From positions 185,034,437-185,098,436 of the forward strand of contig JARYHS010009186.1 in NCBI GenBank assembly GCA_031002005.1: a stretch of 64,000 bases of DNA, in the 5' to 3' direction. Below are positions 44,777-55,950 of this stretch, piece by piece. Every line of letters begins with the position of its first letter. The stretch's first letter is position 1. The notes beneath the pieces are model-generated. The model was not told where the DNA came from and did no database searches. It saw only the letters and a program-made list of their open reading frames with translations. Source of the stretch: Vandiemenella viatica (taxonomy: Eukaryota; Arthropoda; Insecta; Orthoptera; Morabidae). A program made the position numbers and the translations under genes.

Positions 44777-45226
44777 TTGGAAAAATAACAAATCTCTCCA
44801 TAGCACTTACTTTACTTTCCGTGACTGGACTGTTTCAAATTGCATCCTTCCATAAATTAGCCTCTTGGATCGTGTCATTGAGCAATAAGTCTTCTACTTA
44901 ACACACTAATCTCATGTCTCTGCACTCTGGGAGATGCTCGGGTGTCTGAAAGGATCCGCAATCACACTTGTGAAGGTCTGTATATCCTCACTTTTATAAA
45001 GTACCCCTTCATTTTAATACTCCTATTCTGAGTCTATTCAATACCTTCCATTCCCCATATGGAGGATTGCGCCCAGTATGAAGAGCGGAAATTATTCACT
45101 ATTGTCAGTGATTAGTCGATCGATCTGGACCACAACTTTGGTGGCCGTTTCAGTGTCTTTTGGAAGATCAATCCTGGTAAGGTCGCCTCTGGTTTCCACT
45201 TGATTCCTTCCTGCATCTTGTAATGT
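44777..45226. other. Non-coding stretch after the satellite
   Basis: Unique-looking sequence with no gene recognised. Confidence 0.5.
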
Positions 45227-45655
45227 TTCCGCAACCGAGATCCCGAAAGCACTGATTTACCTGACTGCAGGAGACACCAAGTTCTCAAAGGTAGGTGCCA
45301 TATCCGGCTCTAACTGTGATTGTAAAATGAATTGCAGTTTCATTAGGGAAGGATGGAAATGCAGTCGCGGGTGAGCCTCGACTGATTTTCAAGTCCTTAC
45401 GAATGATTCTCAAATACTACTCGTGATCACGTTTCATTGTGAAAGATGAAGTGCCTATAACAAGGCAGTTGGTACAATGGTATTTTTTGGTACTTCGAGA
45501 AAACATAAGTATTCCTATGAGAAATGTTTCCGCAACCGAGATCCCGAAAATACTGATTTACCTGACTACAGGAGACACCAAGTTCTCAAAGGTAGGTGCC
45601 ATATACGGCTCTAACTGTGATTGTAAAATGAATTGCAGTTTCATTAGGGAAGTAT
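45227..45655 (+). repeat. 130-bp direct repeat, 300-bp offset, at the edge of the right duplication copy
   Basis: 45,227-45,355 and 45,527-45,655 both read TGTTTCCGCAACCGAGATCC, then ACACCAAGTTCTCAAAGGTA and GGTGCCATAT(C/A)CGGC, through CAGTTTCATTAGGGAAG. The second copy leads directly into the sequence shared with the left segment at 9,350. Confidence 0.9.
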
Positions 45656-48239
45656 TCCTGTTCGCAGTTCAGCTCCATATATTCTCTAAGCACGTTTATT
45701 CCTATCGTTTCAGCTGCTAGTTCGTTGACTGGAAGTGTTTATTCAATAATATAATTGTGAGTATACGTACTGCACTACCGTAGAGGATGTACTTGGATGA
45801 TTAGATGTTTTATCAGTCGGATGTTTACCATGAACTTGGCGGCTTAGATGGTATTCTCTGGCAGTCGGTTTCACAGTCTCACTAGTTCCATCTAAACACA
45901 AATAACTTACTATATTGAAGATACATATCATCAACCACCGAAATATACAACGCTTACAAACACTACACACTCCGAGAAAGTTGCGAGGAAAATAGAGCAG
46001 TTAATTTTCTCGAAGAGCATCAAAGGATACGTAACTTCCTTAACTTTCCACATGTAGGCGAGAATACCTGGGCACCGGGTGTGAGAATTCAATTAGCAAA
46101 TGTTCAATTAAGGCATTATTTACCATACGCAGAGTTGAATACCCAAATTTGTTAAAATGTCTAAAACTTTTCTTGTTGACCTCACTATATGCCTACCACA
46201 AGCTTGTTCTACACGGATTTCATTAGATCCTTCTTAAAGGATTAAGATGATAAATGTTGCTGCTCAGAAACGAGCTTTTTATATGTGGGATCAACATTTA
46301 TCCCAACTGAATGTTGTTTAAATAATGCATTTAGCTTTAAAGAGCTCCTCAAAACATTCACTTCTTGATTCCTTACTCTCTGTAAATCTTCTTCGTTCTT
46401 ATAAAAGTAACGTTAAAAATTCAAAGAACCAAGGCATTTTGTAAGTTGATGCGGTAGAACATTTTCTGCCATTAATGAGCAACGAAGATTTCATTAAGTT
46501 AAAAAATGTAATTAAACATTCTCTGTGAGACAGCCCGTCAGATTTCTGGTTTTTAACGGAGGCCCTTGTAAATTATAAACGAATAGCTGTGTGTTTGGTG
46601 TAGCACTTTACGGTAGAGGGTTTTATAATTTAGAAATCAAGTATTAGCTCTTCAAATGGCTTATTAATTAGAAACGGTAACATAAAATGAGTAAATGTCA
46701 TTATCAGTGAGACTTTACAACAGGAAATATTAATAACACAGAGTAGTAAAATTTCATTACTGTCTTTAAAAATAAATTAGCTGTAAGGCTTAAGGAAACC
46801 ATTAAATATGTAAAATTCAATACAGCTGCACGCAAGGAACGAGTAAAGTGGTTCTTTTGGATTTAAAATTCATCTCCCTACGCTTAACTTAAACTCTTGT
46901 AAAAGTTCAGCAGCAAAGCTAGGCAACTGCCATTCATTTAGAACTCTAAACTTTTCTTCATGTCTTCTGAGTTCCCGGTTTCACCTCCAGATGTTTCCAA
47001 AGATATGAATTTGTGTAAAATATATTCGGAACCTCATACTTATTCATACCTCCAGAATATCCACAGGAACCTCAGATAATTAACTAAAACTTCAGTTAAA
47101 TAGAATTCTCTCCACTAATTAGATTCAAGCGCAAAAAATATGTGGGATGTTTAGATGATGCGCTAAAGGTGAGACTGAATGGGGTGTCAGATGCGACGAA
47201 TCCTTTGAAATTTATACGCAAGAATTTAACTGATATTCTCGTTTAACATTGGCTTCCTTATTTTTGAATGCAGACAAAGCTCTGTGGCTGTTTCAACCGA
47301 TATGCACTCATATTTCTGAAGGAAACTTTTGCCTTGCCAGTAATATCAATTGAATTAATAGTTTTATTATAATGATATTTCACATGGCAGACAAAAGTAT
47401 TCCTAGTTTTCCAGTATTACCGAATTAATTACTTCTATGAACATCGCATTGGTTAATCATCCATCGAATAGTAAGAATATACAACGATTGATGGGTCAAA
47501 GAAAGGTTACTTACTGACGAATTTGTTACAGTTGTGTCTTTAGTGGTCATTAAGAATAAACACTGAAGGCTTATAGCACACTAATGTGCAGAGAAGAGCA
47601 GGTTCTGGAACGAATTTAAGAGAAAAATAATGTTCATTGAGTACTGAAATAAAATTTACACAATTCTTTTATAAATCCGCAGAAACGTTGGTCCAGAGAT
47701 TCTCAAGTAAGTAGTTATATAGGTATATATGCTATCAGTGTTTTACTACAGTGAAGTTGATAGTTTTGTTACTAAAGAGAGGAGAGGAGAGGAAAAGAAC
47801 ACTCAAGTGAACTGATTTTTCTCAGCAGAATCATATTAGGACGAAAATAGCAAAATAATTTCATGTAAATACACATAATCTTGTTTTAATACAGAAAAAA
47901 ATTATATTTGTAAATTACTGGGATTACAAAATAATATATAGCAAAAATTTATAGACCCTTTCATTCGTTCTTCGCACGCGCTGTGGGTTCTGTGGAATGA
48001 AACAATTAAAGTAAATTATTTCCGGAAGACGCTGCAACTGATATTACATTCATTCATCCGGTTCCACGTTTCCTCGGTTTTCCTAGATCACTCCAAGGAA
48101 ATAAACAATTTTTTTTATGAAATAACCAAAATAAAAAACGGCTGCTTCTGTTCTTACCAATCTGTTATCTATGTCGAACATATCCACTGCAACACATATT
48201 ACGTTTGCTGCAGCACTAACGGCAGAACTCCCAAGTTTG

Positions 48240-48472
48240 GTGAGTGAGCAGTAACGCTTTGGTCTCGCATTCGGGAGAACGCAGGTACGAATCCCTGCTC
48301 GGCCATCCAGATTTTGGTTTTCCATGGCTTCCCCAGATAACTCTAGGCGAATGTCGGGATTTTCTTTCAAAAGGCCATGGTTTAATTCCTTTACGTTCCT
48401 TGTCTCAGTCCCTTCCCGCCTCTTATGACCTCGATGTTGACGAGGCGTGAAGCTAGGGAAAAAAAAACAGCA
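48240..48472 (+). repeat. SINE family A (right-duplication copy)
   Basis: Counterpart of the SINE at 12,210. The head is GAGTGAGCAGTAACGCTTTG and the tail AAAAAAAA is at about 48,460. A few substitutions separate the two copies. Confidence 0.9.
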
Positions 48473-48742
48473 GAACTAACAATAAATGTAAAACACATCT
48501 CTAGACATTGCCTCATACTGCTAGGAAAGTGTGTTGGCCTGCTAATATCGTGTTTATATGCATCCCCACTTCGTACTGAAAACTATTGTTGCCTATTGTT
48601 GAATAATTTTATGACAGCCTCATCGTGGTTCACGTTTCAAACTTAAGTTGTCTTCCCACACACACCAGAAGTTTCGATCGGTAGCAGCTTCAGCAAGAGG
48701 TTTCGAAACTTGTTTCAATCCGACGGCAAAGACAAAAGACAT

Positions 48743-48962
48743 ATTTTTTTTACTAGGGCTTTACGCCTCGTCGACAGTGAGGTCATTAGAGGAACGGGAA
48801 GTAATTCTGCCATGGCCTTTTTAAAGTAAGCATCCCGGAATTCGCCTGGAGTGATTTGGGGAAACCATGGAAAACCCAAATCTGGATGCCCGGACGCGGA
48901 TTCGAACCCGCGTCCTCCCGAATGCGAGGCCAGAACGCTAAACGTTCACCCACCACGCTCGG
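48743..48962 (-). repeat. SINE family A, insertion unique to the right duplication copy
   Basis: The TSD AGACAT (48,737-48,742 and 48,963-48,968) flanks a 220-bp minus-strand SINE. The head is GGTGAACGTTTAGCGTTCTG, with a perfect B-box GGTTCGAATCC and a tail of T's at its low-coordinate end. The left copy has the uninterrupted site near 12,705. Close to the family consensus and recently inserted relative to the duplication. Confidence 0.95.
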
Positions 48963-49619
48963 TAGACATTTTTAGTTTTATTCTTTCCCAACATGTCACT
49001 GTGAATCGAAAGCATCAACCACTTTGCATGCGACATCTATCGTAAGATGATTGACAAGCACCTGAACACACAGTGCAGCAACAGAAACCAACGCCTCCCA
49101 TAGGTGGTGTTGGAGAACCGCTCAGCAACAGAGAGCATCGTCTAATTGCCTATGAAACGCTGTATTAACAGTTTAGACATGGCTCCAATATAGTGGCTTG
49201 ATAAGAAGCTCTATACACTTACTATTATCTTTCAGTTGCCTTTTACACATTTATAACTGTATAGGTTTCAATCTTTTAGTAGCTCTCCTAACTTAGAAAC
49301 CATCTAGTATTTTCCAGTTCAAGCATTTCCTTCTGCCTAATTATCCATTTTCAATTTAACTCAATTTTTCGGAATACAAAGCTCAAAATGATTTTACGAT
49401 CATTTTACGTTCAGTAACAGTATACTTGCATAACGCCTGCATGAAATGTCCTTCGTCTTTTCCGAGTGATTTATGTTCAACCACGAGCAGTAATGTACTC
49501 AAGACTCGTTAATATCACCATGACCAGGAAGTATCACAGAAACTAGGTTAGTAGATCATGGATTTCTATCAAATATGGACTACCATGTGTTTCATACTCG
49601 CAACATGATAGAAAAAACT
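48963..49619. other. Non-coding stretch of right duplication copy
   Basis: Matches 12,706-13,361. No gene recognised. Confidence 0.6.
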
Positions 49620-50915
49620 CAGGGTGAGTCAAAAACGACTTTTAAACTTTGGAATGATAATGACATTTATTGAGATAACTTAGAGAAACGATAGATGTAT
49701 CATTTTGTAGCAAACAGCTTCACGTTCCACGCAAAATTGTCAAGTGTCAATTTGGTTCGATGTGACAACCATCTGTCAAGCGACAAACATCCCAACGGTA
49801 ATCAATTTCTTCCCACACTCGTTGCAGCAAATCGGACGTAACTGGTACAACGGCAGCGTAGATTCGATTTTTCAGGTCGGCTAAATTGTTTGGTAGGGGA
49901 GGAACATGTACAGGATCTTTAATGAATCCCCAGAGAAAGAAATCCAGTGATGTCAAGTCTGGAGAACGAGGTGGCCATGTGATTGGCCCTCCACGGATAA
50001 TCCACCAACCTGGGAAGCGATTATTGAAAAAACCTCGAACTTCCGTGAGGAAATGAGATGTTGCACCGTCTTGCTGGTAGTAAACCATCCCATCTCGGTC
50101 ATATTCATCGATCTGTGGAATTAAAAAGTTTTCAAGCATATACACAATACAAGCGACAGTTTTCTCCATGAAGAAGAAAGGACTGTACACTTTCAATTTA
50201 CTAAGGGCACAAAACATATTAACTTTGGGCTGTCACGTTCGTGTTCCAGGGTTGCATATGAATTTTCGCTGCCCCGTATTCTGCAGTTGTGGGTGTTCAC
50301 CGTGCCACTAATATGAAATGTTGGTTCATCGCTGAAGATTATGGTGTTCAGAAATGTCTCATCGTCTTCTATCCGATGCAACATATCCGCACAGAATTCC
50401 CCACGACCAACCTTATCTGCATGACTAATATGCTGTGCCAATATGAAACTTTATGGTTTCAAGTGAAAAAGTCTACGCAGTACTCGCCAGTCTCTTGTGG
50501 AATGCCAGTATCGCGAGGCGCACGTTGCGTTTATTTTTTTGGACTGCGGGCAAAGCTATCCCTAACCTGTTCGCATAATTGCCAACACGTGAGCAACCAG
50601 GTTATTTAGTTTCATCTCACAGTGAACGACCCGTCTCAAGAAAGTTCTTGTGCCAAGAGTAAATTGTAGACCTGTTTTGAGATTCTTTAGTGTATTCGGT
50701 TCGAAATTTACACCGTGCAGTTGTTGCAGATTCGTTTCGTGAAACCAAAACAAGCATTGAGCACGCTTCGCATCAGTGAAAGTAGCCATTTTAACTTGCA
50801 TCAAACATGAGGTTGTTTGGTACAGAATGACACATCTACCGGTTCTGTAAGTTATCTCAACAAAGTTCTATATCATTACAAAGTTTTGTTTTTTTGTTTT
50901 TTTTTACTCACCCTG
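49620..50915 (-). mobile_element. Tc1/mariner-superfamily (DD41D-spaced) DNA transposon, right copy
   Basis: Same insertion as 13,362-14,660. The ends are CAGGGTGAGTCAAAAACGAC at 49,620 and TTTTACTCACCCTG ending at 50,915, followed by TA. Confidence 0.9.
49747..50804 (-). pseudogene. DDE transposase, right copy, with an additional frameshift
   Basis: The same protein as at 13,489-14,548, with its N-terminus at 50,804-50,562 (MATFTDAKRAQCLFWFHETN). The catalytic part is split. SDEPTFHISG lies in 50,441-50,193 and the part from MFCALSKL through YYQQDGATSHF and SPDLTSLDFFLWG lies in 50,217-49,747. One T is missing from the run in ATTAACTTT(T)GGGC (about 50,224) relative to the left copy, which explains the split. 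All three aspartates are still encoded. Confidence 0.88.
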
Positions 50916-51726
50916 TACAGTTTGTATCAAGCAACGAGAATATTGTAATATATCGTGTATAAATTCAGAAACGAAAACTCATGGCCTGAAGGAGTGGTTA
51001 ATTATTTACATTTAACAGAATTAAACTTTGTTCGCACTAAAAATTCCACCGCAAAATGTTTGTTTTCGTTTCAGATTTTCCGTAAATATAAAATTTATTT
51101 TGCTTTATTTATTTTTGAAGCAGTTGAATATTTTAAGGTAATTTGCAGAAACAGACAATAAACATTTGCCAAGCAGTTGCAGTATTTAAAGTTACAGATT
51201 AAATATTGTGAGAAAATAAACATACTTTCAAGTTGTTTTATTTTATTTTTTCAAGTTTCACCTGACGGTTCTCCAGTATTGTTTAAAGCAATGTACTGGT
51301 AAATTCAATTCTGATATGACATATATGTTAAGAAGTACCATAACACATTGCAGAAGCTAATTTTCTCACAAAAAGTGAGCGGATCTTATGTCGTTGATTC
51401 TTGTTTTACTGTACGGATCAATTTAAGTGGGTAGCAGCGGATATGTTGTGATGGTTCGAACATGTAAGGAGCCAACACAGGCACTTAATATCTGAAAAAC
51501 ATTTGTTACACAAATGCAAACAGGATTTGTAGGATATTTTGAAAATAAAGTTTTAGAGTAGCTTTTCTGTGTAAATACGATAGCATTGTTGTGACAAAGT
51601 ATTACTTTGTATTTATATACATTTAATTAAAGACATTATTTATAACTCTATATCGAAATATTGCATTATTTTTTCATATATCCAGTGTGCCTAGAACGCA
51701 GCCATTCGGAATTTAGTGCTTATAGT
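50916..51726. other. Non-coding stretch of right duplication copy
   Basis: Matches 14,661-15,490. A 200-bp section that I compared (from 50,955) has about four differences. No gene recognised. Confidence 0.6.
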
Positions 51727-51968
51727 GGCCTTTTTTTGCTTATGGCTTTAAGTCTCGTCGACGTCGAAGACATTAGAGGCGGGAAAGGATGGAAGAGCAA
51801 GGAATGGGAAGGAATTCGGTCATGGCATATTGAAGGAAGCATTCCGGCATTCACCTGGAGTTATTTGGGGAAACCATGGAAAACCCAAATCTTTATGTCC
51901 CCCGGGCGAAGATTCGAAACCACGTCCCCCGAATGCCAGGCCAGAGCATTACCGCTCACACGCTCGGT
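51727..51968 (-). repeat. SINE family A (right-duplication copy)
   Basis: Counterpart of 15,491-15,727. The B-box has decayed slightly (GGTTTCGAATC). Confidence 0.9.
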
Positions 51969-54546
51969 TTTTATATTGCTTTATGAAGATTTGCAGGTTT
52001 GCCCCTGTCGTCAAGTGGTTTATACATACACTAAAGTGTGTTACTACACTCCTTGAACTTCAAAATGACAGATTGCTTTTCAAATAACTTTTATTTCGCA
52101 GAAAACACTTCAGCAAAACATATACGTACCTGGCTTCCAATTTCATTCCGAAGATTAAAGCACGTAATGATGAAAAAAATGACGTAGCGTTCGTTTTAGT
52201 ATTATTGCAAGCGAACTTGCCCGTATGTGACTATCATCAGCTTAAATATACATGGTAGAATGTTCTAGAATACAATGAAACTTCGATCGATGCTTTTGGA
52301 GATCCGAAAATGGCGTTAACAATATAAATCAGACAATCACAATTAAAGCTTGTTCAAAATTACTTAAAATTGAAACATATTTACAAGCATTTAACAGAAC
52401 ATTAAACAATTCCAAATAGTCAAAATATCACTGAAAACATAATGACATACACAATATTCCTTGTTAAAGTATTTTAATTAATTATAACAAACGCTATACT
52501 GCTTTTAATATATTTACAACTGCTCATTCCATATTAAACCATTTTCAGCCACCAAAACACCACAGATTCATAAAAATAATTATACAAATTTAATCCGTTA
52601 TTTCGCTTCTCATCTCATACATAAATTTAGTTAATTACAAGGATAGAAGTTAGTTTAAACGGGATTTAGGGCTGTGATAATATACTGAAAAATTGAACCA
52701 AGAGAAAATAATATATCGTTGGATGATATTTTTGTACAAATTTGTAGATATTATAGCAATGTGTCTCAGTTTACAGTTTTTTGTACAAAATGGAGAATGC
52801 ACAAGAGACAGGAAGAAAGTAAATCGCAAATTACACATTTAAAAAACTCTGTGGAAACTGAAAATGGGAAATTACGAAAGAAGGTGATGAGTGTAATAGA
52901 CAGGAATAAAAGAAAAACAAAGAGTACTGTAATTTTCTAGGATTATTTTAAGATGAAAAAAGAATTTTAAAAAATATCCGATGATGTTGATCATGGAGAA
53001 TGTAAATTAAAATTTTAAGTTAAGAGAATCTGTTACCAGAAGAGAAAGAAATAAGGTGTCAGATCTGGTTGTCTCGTAGCTTAATTATTAGTGAAAATGT
53101 ATTCACTAGTTGTATCCTCAGATTCCATCTTACTAATTAAATTCTGCAGTGTACTCAAACTCCCATTCTCTGACACTGCATCTGTAACAGTGTTATCGAG
53201 ATACCCCACAGTGGTAGTCAATACGACATTTCACTACTGGTCTTTAATTAGTTGCCATTGACAGCTCTATAAGAGCTAATGGCAAGTGTATCTCGAAATG
53301 AGCATCCTCGGTAGGAATTAATTAAACAAAGTTCACCGTCTACTCTTTGCCAAACAGTGCTTACACATTGTTCAAATACGCATAATACTAGTCTTTGACC
53401 TCATAAGCTCTAGTATTTTTAATTAAACGATTTTCTGGAAGTTTACAAAGACGAGGTCGAGTGTCAGTTTGGAAAGTTGAGTTCCCCGAAGATAAAAGTT
53501 TCGATACTTTGTAAACCATAAAGCGCGTACATTACAATGAAGTTTTAATATATATGAGAAGGTAAAAAATTAATACATCCGTCAGTAACAACAGTTCTTC
53601 AGTATGTCACGATAAGTAATCGGTATGTTTCTGTAAGTTTCGATTGTGGGCAGCTGGCCTACATTGGAAATGCGTAGAGTCAGCACGCATTAATCTACTT
53701 AAAATTAATAAAATTCATTTGTTGCAGAATACAATGCAATACAATTTAAAATATTCGACATTTCTTCGCTATAATAATTGAGAGACGAAACTTACAAACA
53801 TTATTTAAAAAAAAAAAAAAATGGATAATCTTAGAGCCTATGACAAATTTAGATCAAAGATAGGTTAGAAGACAAATCATCTTCCGGCTTTTCCAAAAAA
53901 GTTCTACTCGCCGGAAACCGAATACTCTACAGATTATACCAAGTGTCAATGAGAGCGAATGAACATCGGTCGGCCTAGTAGTCAACTATCCACCGGTGAA
54001 CGAAGTCGTCGATTTCATTTCCTGTAATGGGCCTGTCGATATGTCCAATAAGTCGCTCGTCTCCTGCCTCGTTATCAACCATGCATCGTCGGAAGCGTTG
54101 GGAATCTATGATTTGTGGAAAGTTTAATGGGCGGAATGTAATAATCGCCTTAAAATCGTAATTAAGGACAAAGAATTTGGACTCGACGGAACACACAATT
54201 CGAAGGTCACAAAAAATATGAGTTAATATCGACAGGGTGATGCAGTTAATGGCGCCCATGACTCTGTATAACACTGATTTATATCTCACATGTCATCAAT
54301 AACAACTGTGCTGGTTGGTTGTGAGTCGAGGAGGAGATAAGGGCTCTCAGACATACGCCATATCACCTCCTCCTTCTCGCCAGATCAATCATACACTGGG
54401 GCTACCGCTCCAGCTACAGGAACTGAAGAATGACAGTCTAGTACAGCGGGGACGGACCGTGGTTAGACACAGAAGGTGCGACCGTGGATAGCCTCTCGAC
54501 GACGGCACCGCTACAACCGGAACGAAGACCATCAAGTCCCCAGTCA
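51969..54546. other. Non-coding stretch of right duplication copy
   Basis: Matches 15,728-19,318 minus the 990-bp left-only block; the junction is at 53,400/53,401. No gene recognised. Confidence 0.6.
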
Positions 54547-55632
54547 TAAGCTAGGCATACACACACACATTTGTGCGCCAGCAATTCCGTGGCGATCCAT
54601 ATAAACGATAAAATGTGTGTGGCCGCATCACAAGCCAATAACAATTGTTACAGATTTGTACGCGGCGAGCATACGCGGCGGTAACCATTCACACAAATAT
54701 CTCACTTAAAAATTTACTCGCGGAGATAAGACTTGCACAGTATCTAAGTTAAGTAAGATGAGCAGAGAATTTGTAGCTGATTTCATTGCGACATATCAGC
54801 AACATACTGAATTTGTAAGGTGAAACCAAAAGAGGACGCGAACAGAAATTTTTTTTAAAAAAAAGTATATAGTGCATTGATAGAGGTTAGCGGGAAATAT
54901 AATATAAAAGTTGACAGTTCATTAATAAAAAAGAAAATCCACTCTTTACCGAGTGCTTTTCGCAAGAAATATATATATATAAATGAAAATTCAACAAGAA
55001 CTGTGATAGGCGAAGACGAAATCTACAAACCTAATTTACGCTATTACTACAACTTACTACTGTTTATGAGAGATCAACACGAACCAATGGACAGTATAGG
55101 AAGCCCAAATTATGAAGGAGAACATGAATGATATTGATGAAATGTATAGGAAGATGTATCTGTGCACTTATGTAATACTGAAGAAATCGATGAAAATGCT
55201 TTTCAAATAGTACAAGTAGCAGTATATGATCGTGTTTATAATCTTCCTGCAACCACTTTTCTTGTCATACTTTCCGTTTCTTCTTTTTTACAGCTCTAAT
55301 ATAAGCTGCTGCACGAATAAATACTTTTTTGTGTGTATAACTTAAAAACCTATTTCATTTCAATACTGTCACTTCGCTTATAACATAACCTCACTACACT
55401 TGGCTCGCGATGTTTTGAAATTCCCAGTGAGCCGCGAACCAAGAAATCTTGACGGATAAATCTGTAGACGACTACCATAAACACAACAATTTGAGGGCGG
55501 CGAACCAGCTGAACGACAAATGTGTGGGCTCACACAAGTACAGGCTCGTTGCGAGAATATCCGCGCGCAAATCTTCAGCAAACTTGCTCGCGCACAAATG
55601 TGTGTGTGTGTGTATGGGCAGCTAAAGAGCAT
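54547..55632 (+). mobile_element. Putative MADF-carrying DNA transposon, right copy
   Basis: Inverted ends as in the left copy: GGCATACACACACACATTTG at about 54,554, and CGCGCACAAATGTGTGTGTG leading into TATGGGCAGCT at 55,589-55,624. Confidence 0.6.
54758..55131 (+). pseudogene. MADF-domain protein, broken, right copy
   Basis: ATG 54,758 gives MSREFVADFIATYQQHTEF, the best-preserved N-terminus of the pair, ending at an early stop (TTTGTAAGGTGA context, about 54,815). The C-terminal 84 codons (54,877-55,131) are open: EVSGKYNIKVDSSLIKKKIH, SAFRKKY, RTVIGEDEIYKPNLRYYYN and GSPNYEGEHE. Only the middle, around the A/T run at 54,849-54,866, is lost. Each copy preserves a part that the other has lost. 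Confidence 0.75.
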
Positions 55633-55733
55633 TCGTTTTAGCGTTCAATCTTGCCAGAAGGAATTGAGGGTGTTGTTGCGGGTCTGATTTTCGGTCCATG
55701 TACTAACGAGCTCCTTTATGCAACCCTCTCTTT

Positions 55734-55950
55734 ATTTTTTTACTCATGGCTTTACGCCTCGTCCACGTCGTGGTCATTAGAGACGGGAAGGGACTGGGTA
55801 CAAGGAACGGGAAAGAATTCAGCCATGGCCTTTTGAAGGAAGCATCCCGGCATTCACCTGGAGTGATTTGGGGAAGCCATGGAAAACCCAAATCTGGATG
55901 TCCGGACAGGGATTCGAACCGGCATCCTCCCGAATGCGAGGCCAGAACAA
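55734..55950 (-). repeat. SINE family A, 5'-truncated (right-duplication copy)
   Basis: Counterpart of 20,541-20,760. It is truncated at the same point (CGAATGCGAGGCCAGAAC), so the truncation predates the duplication. Confidence 0.9.
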
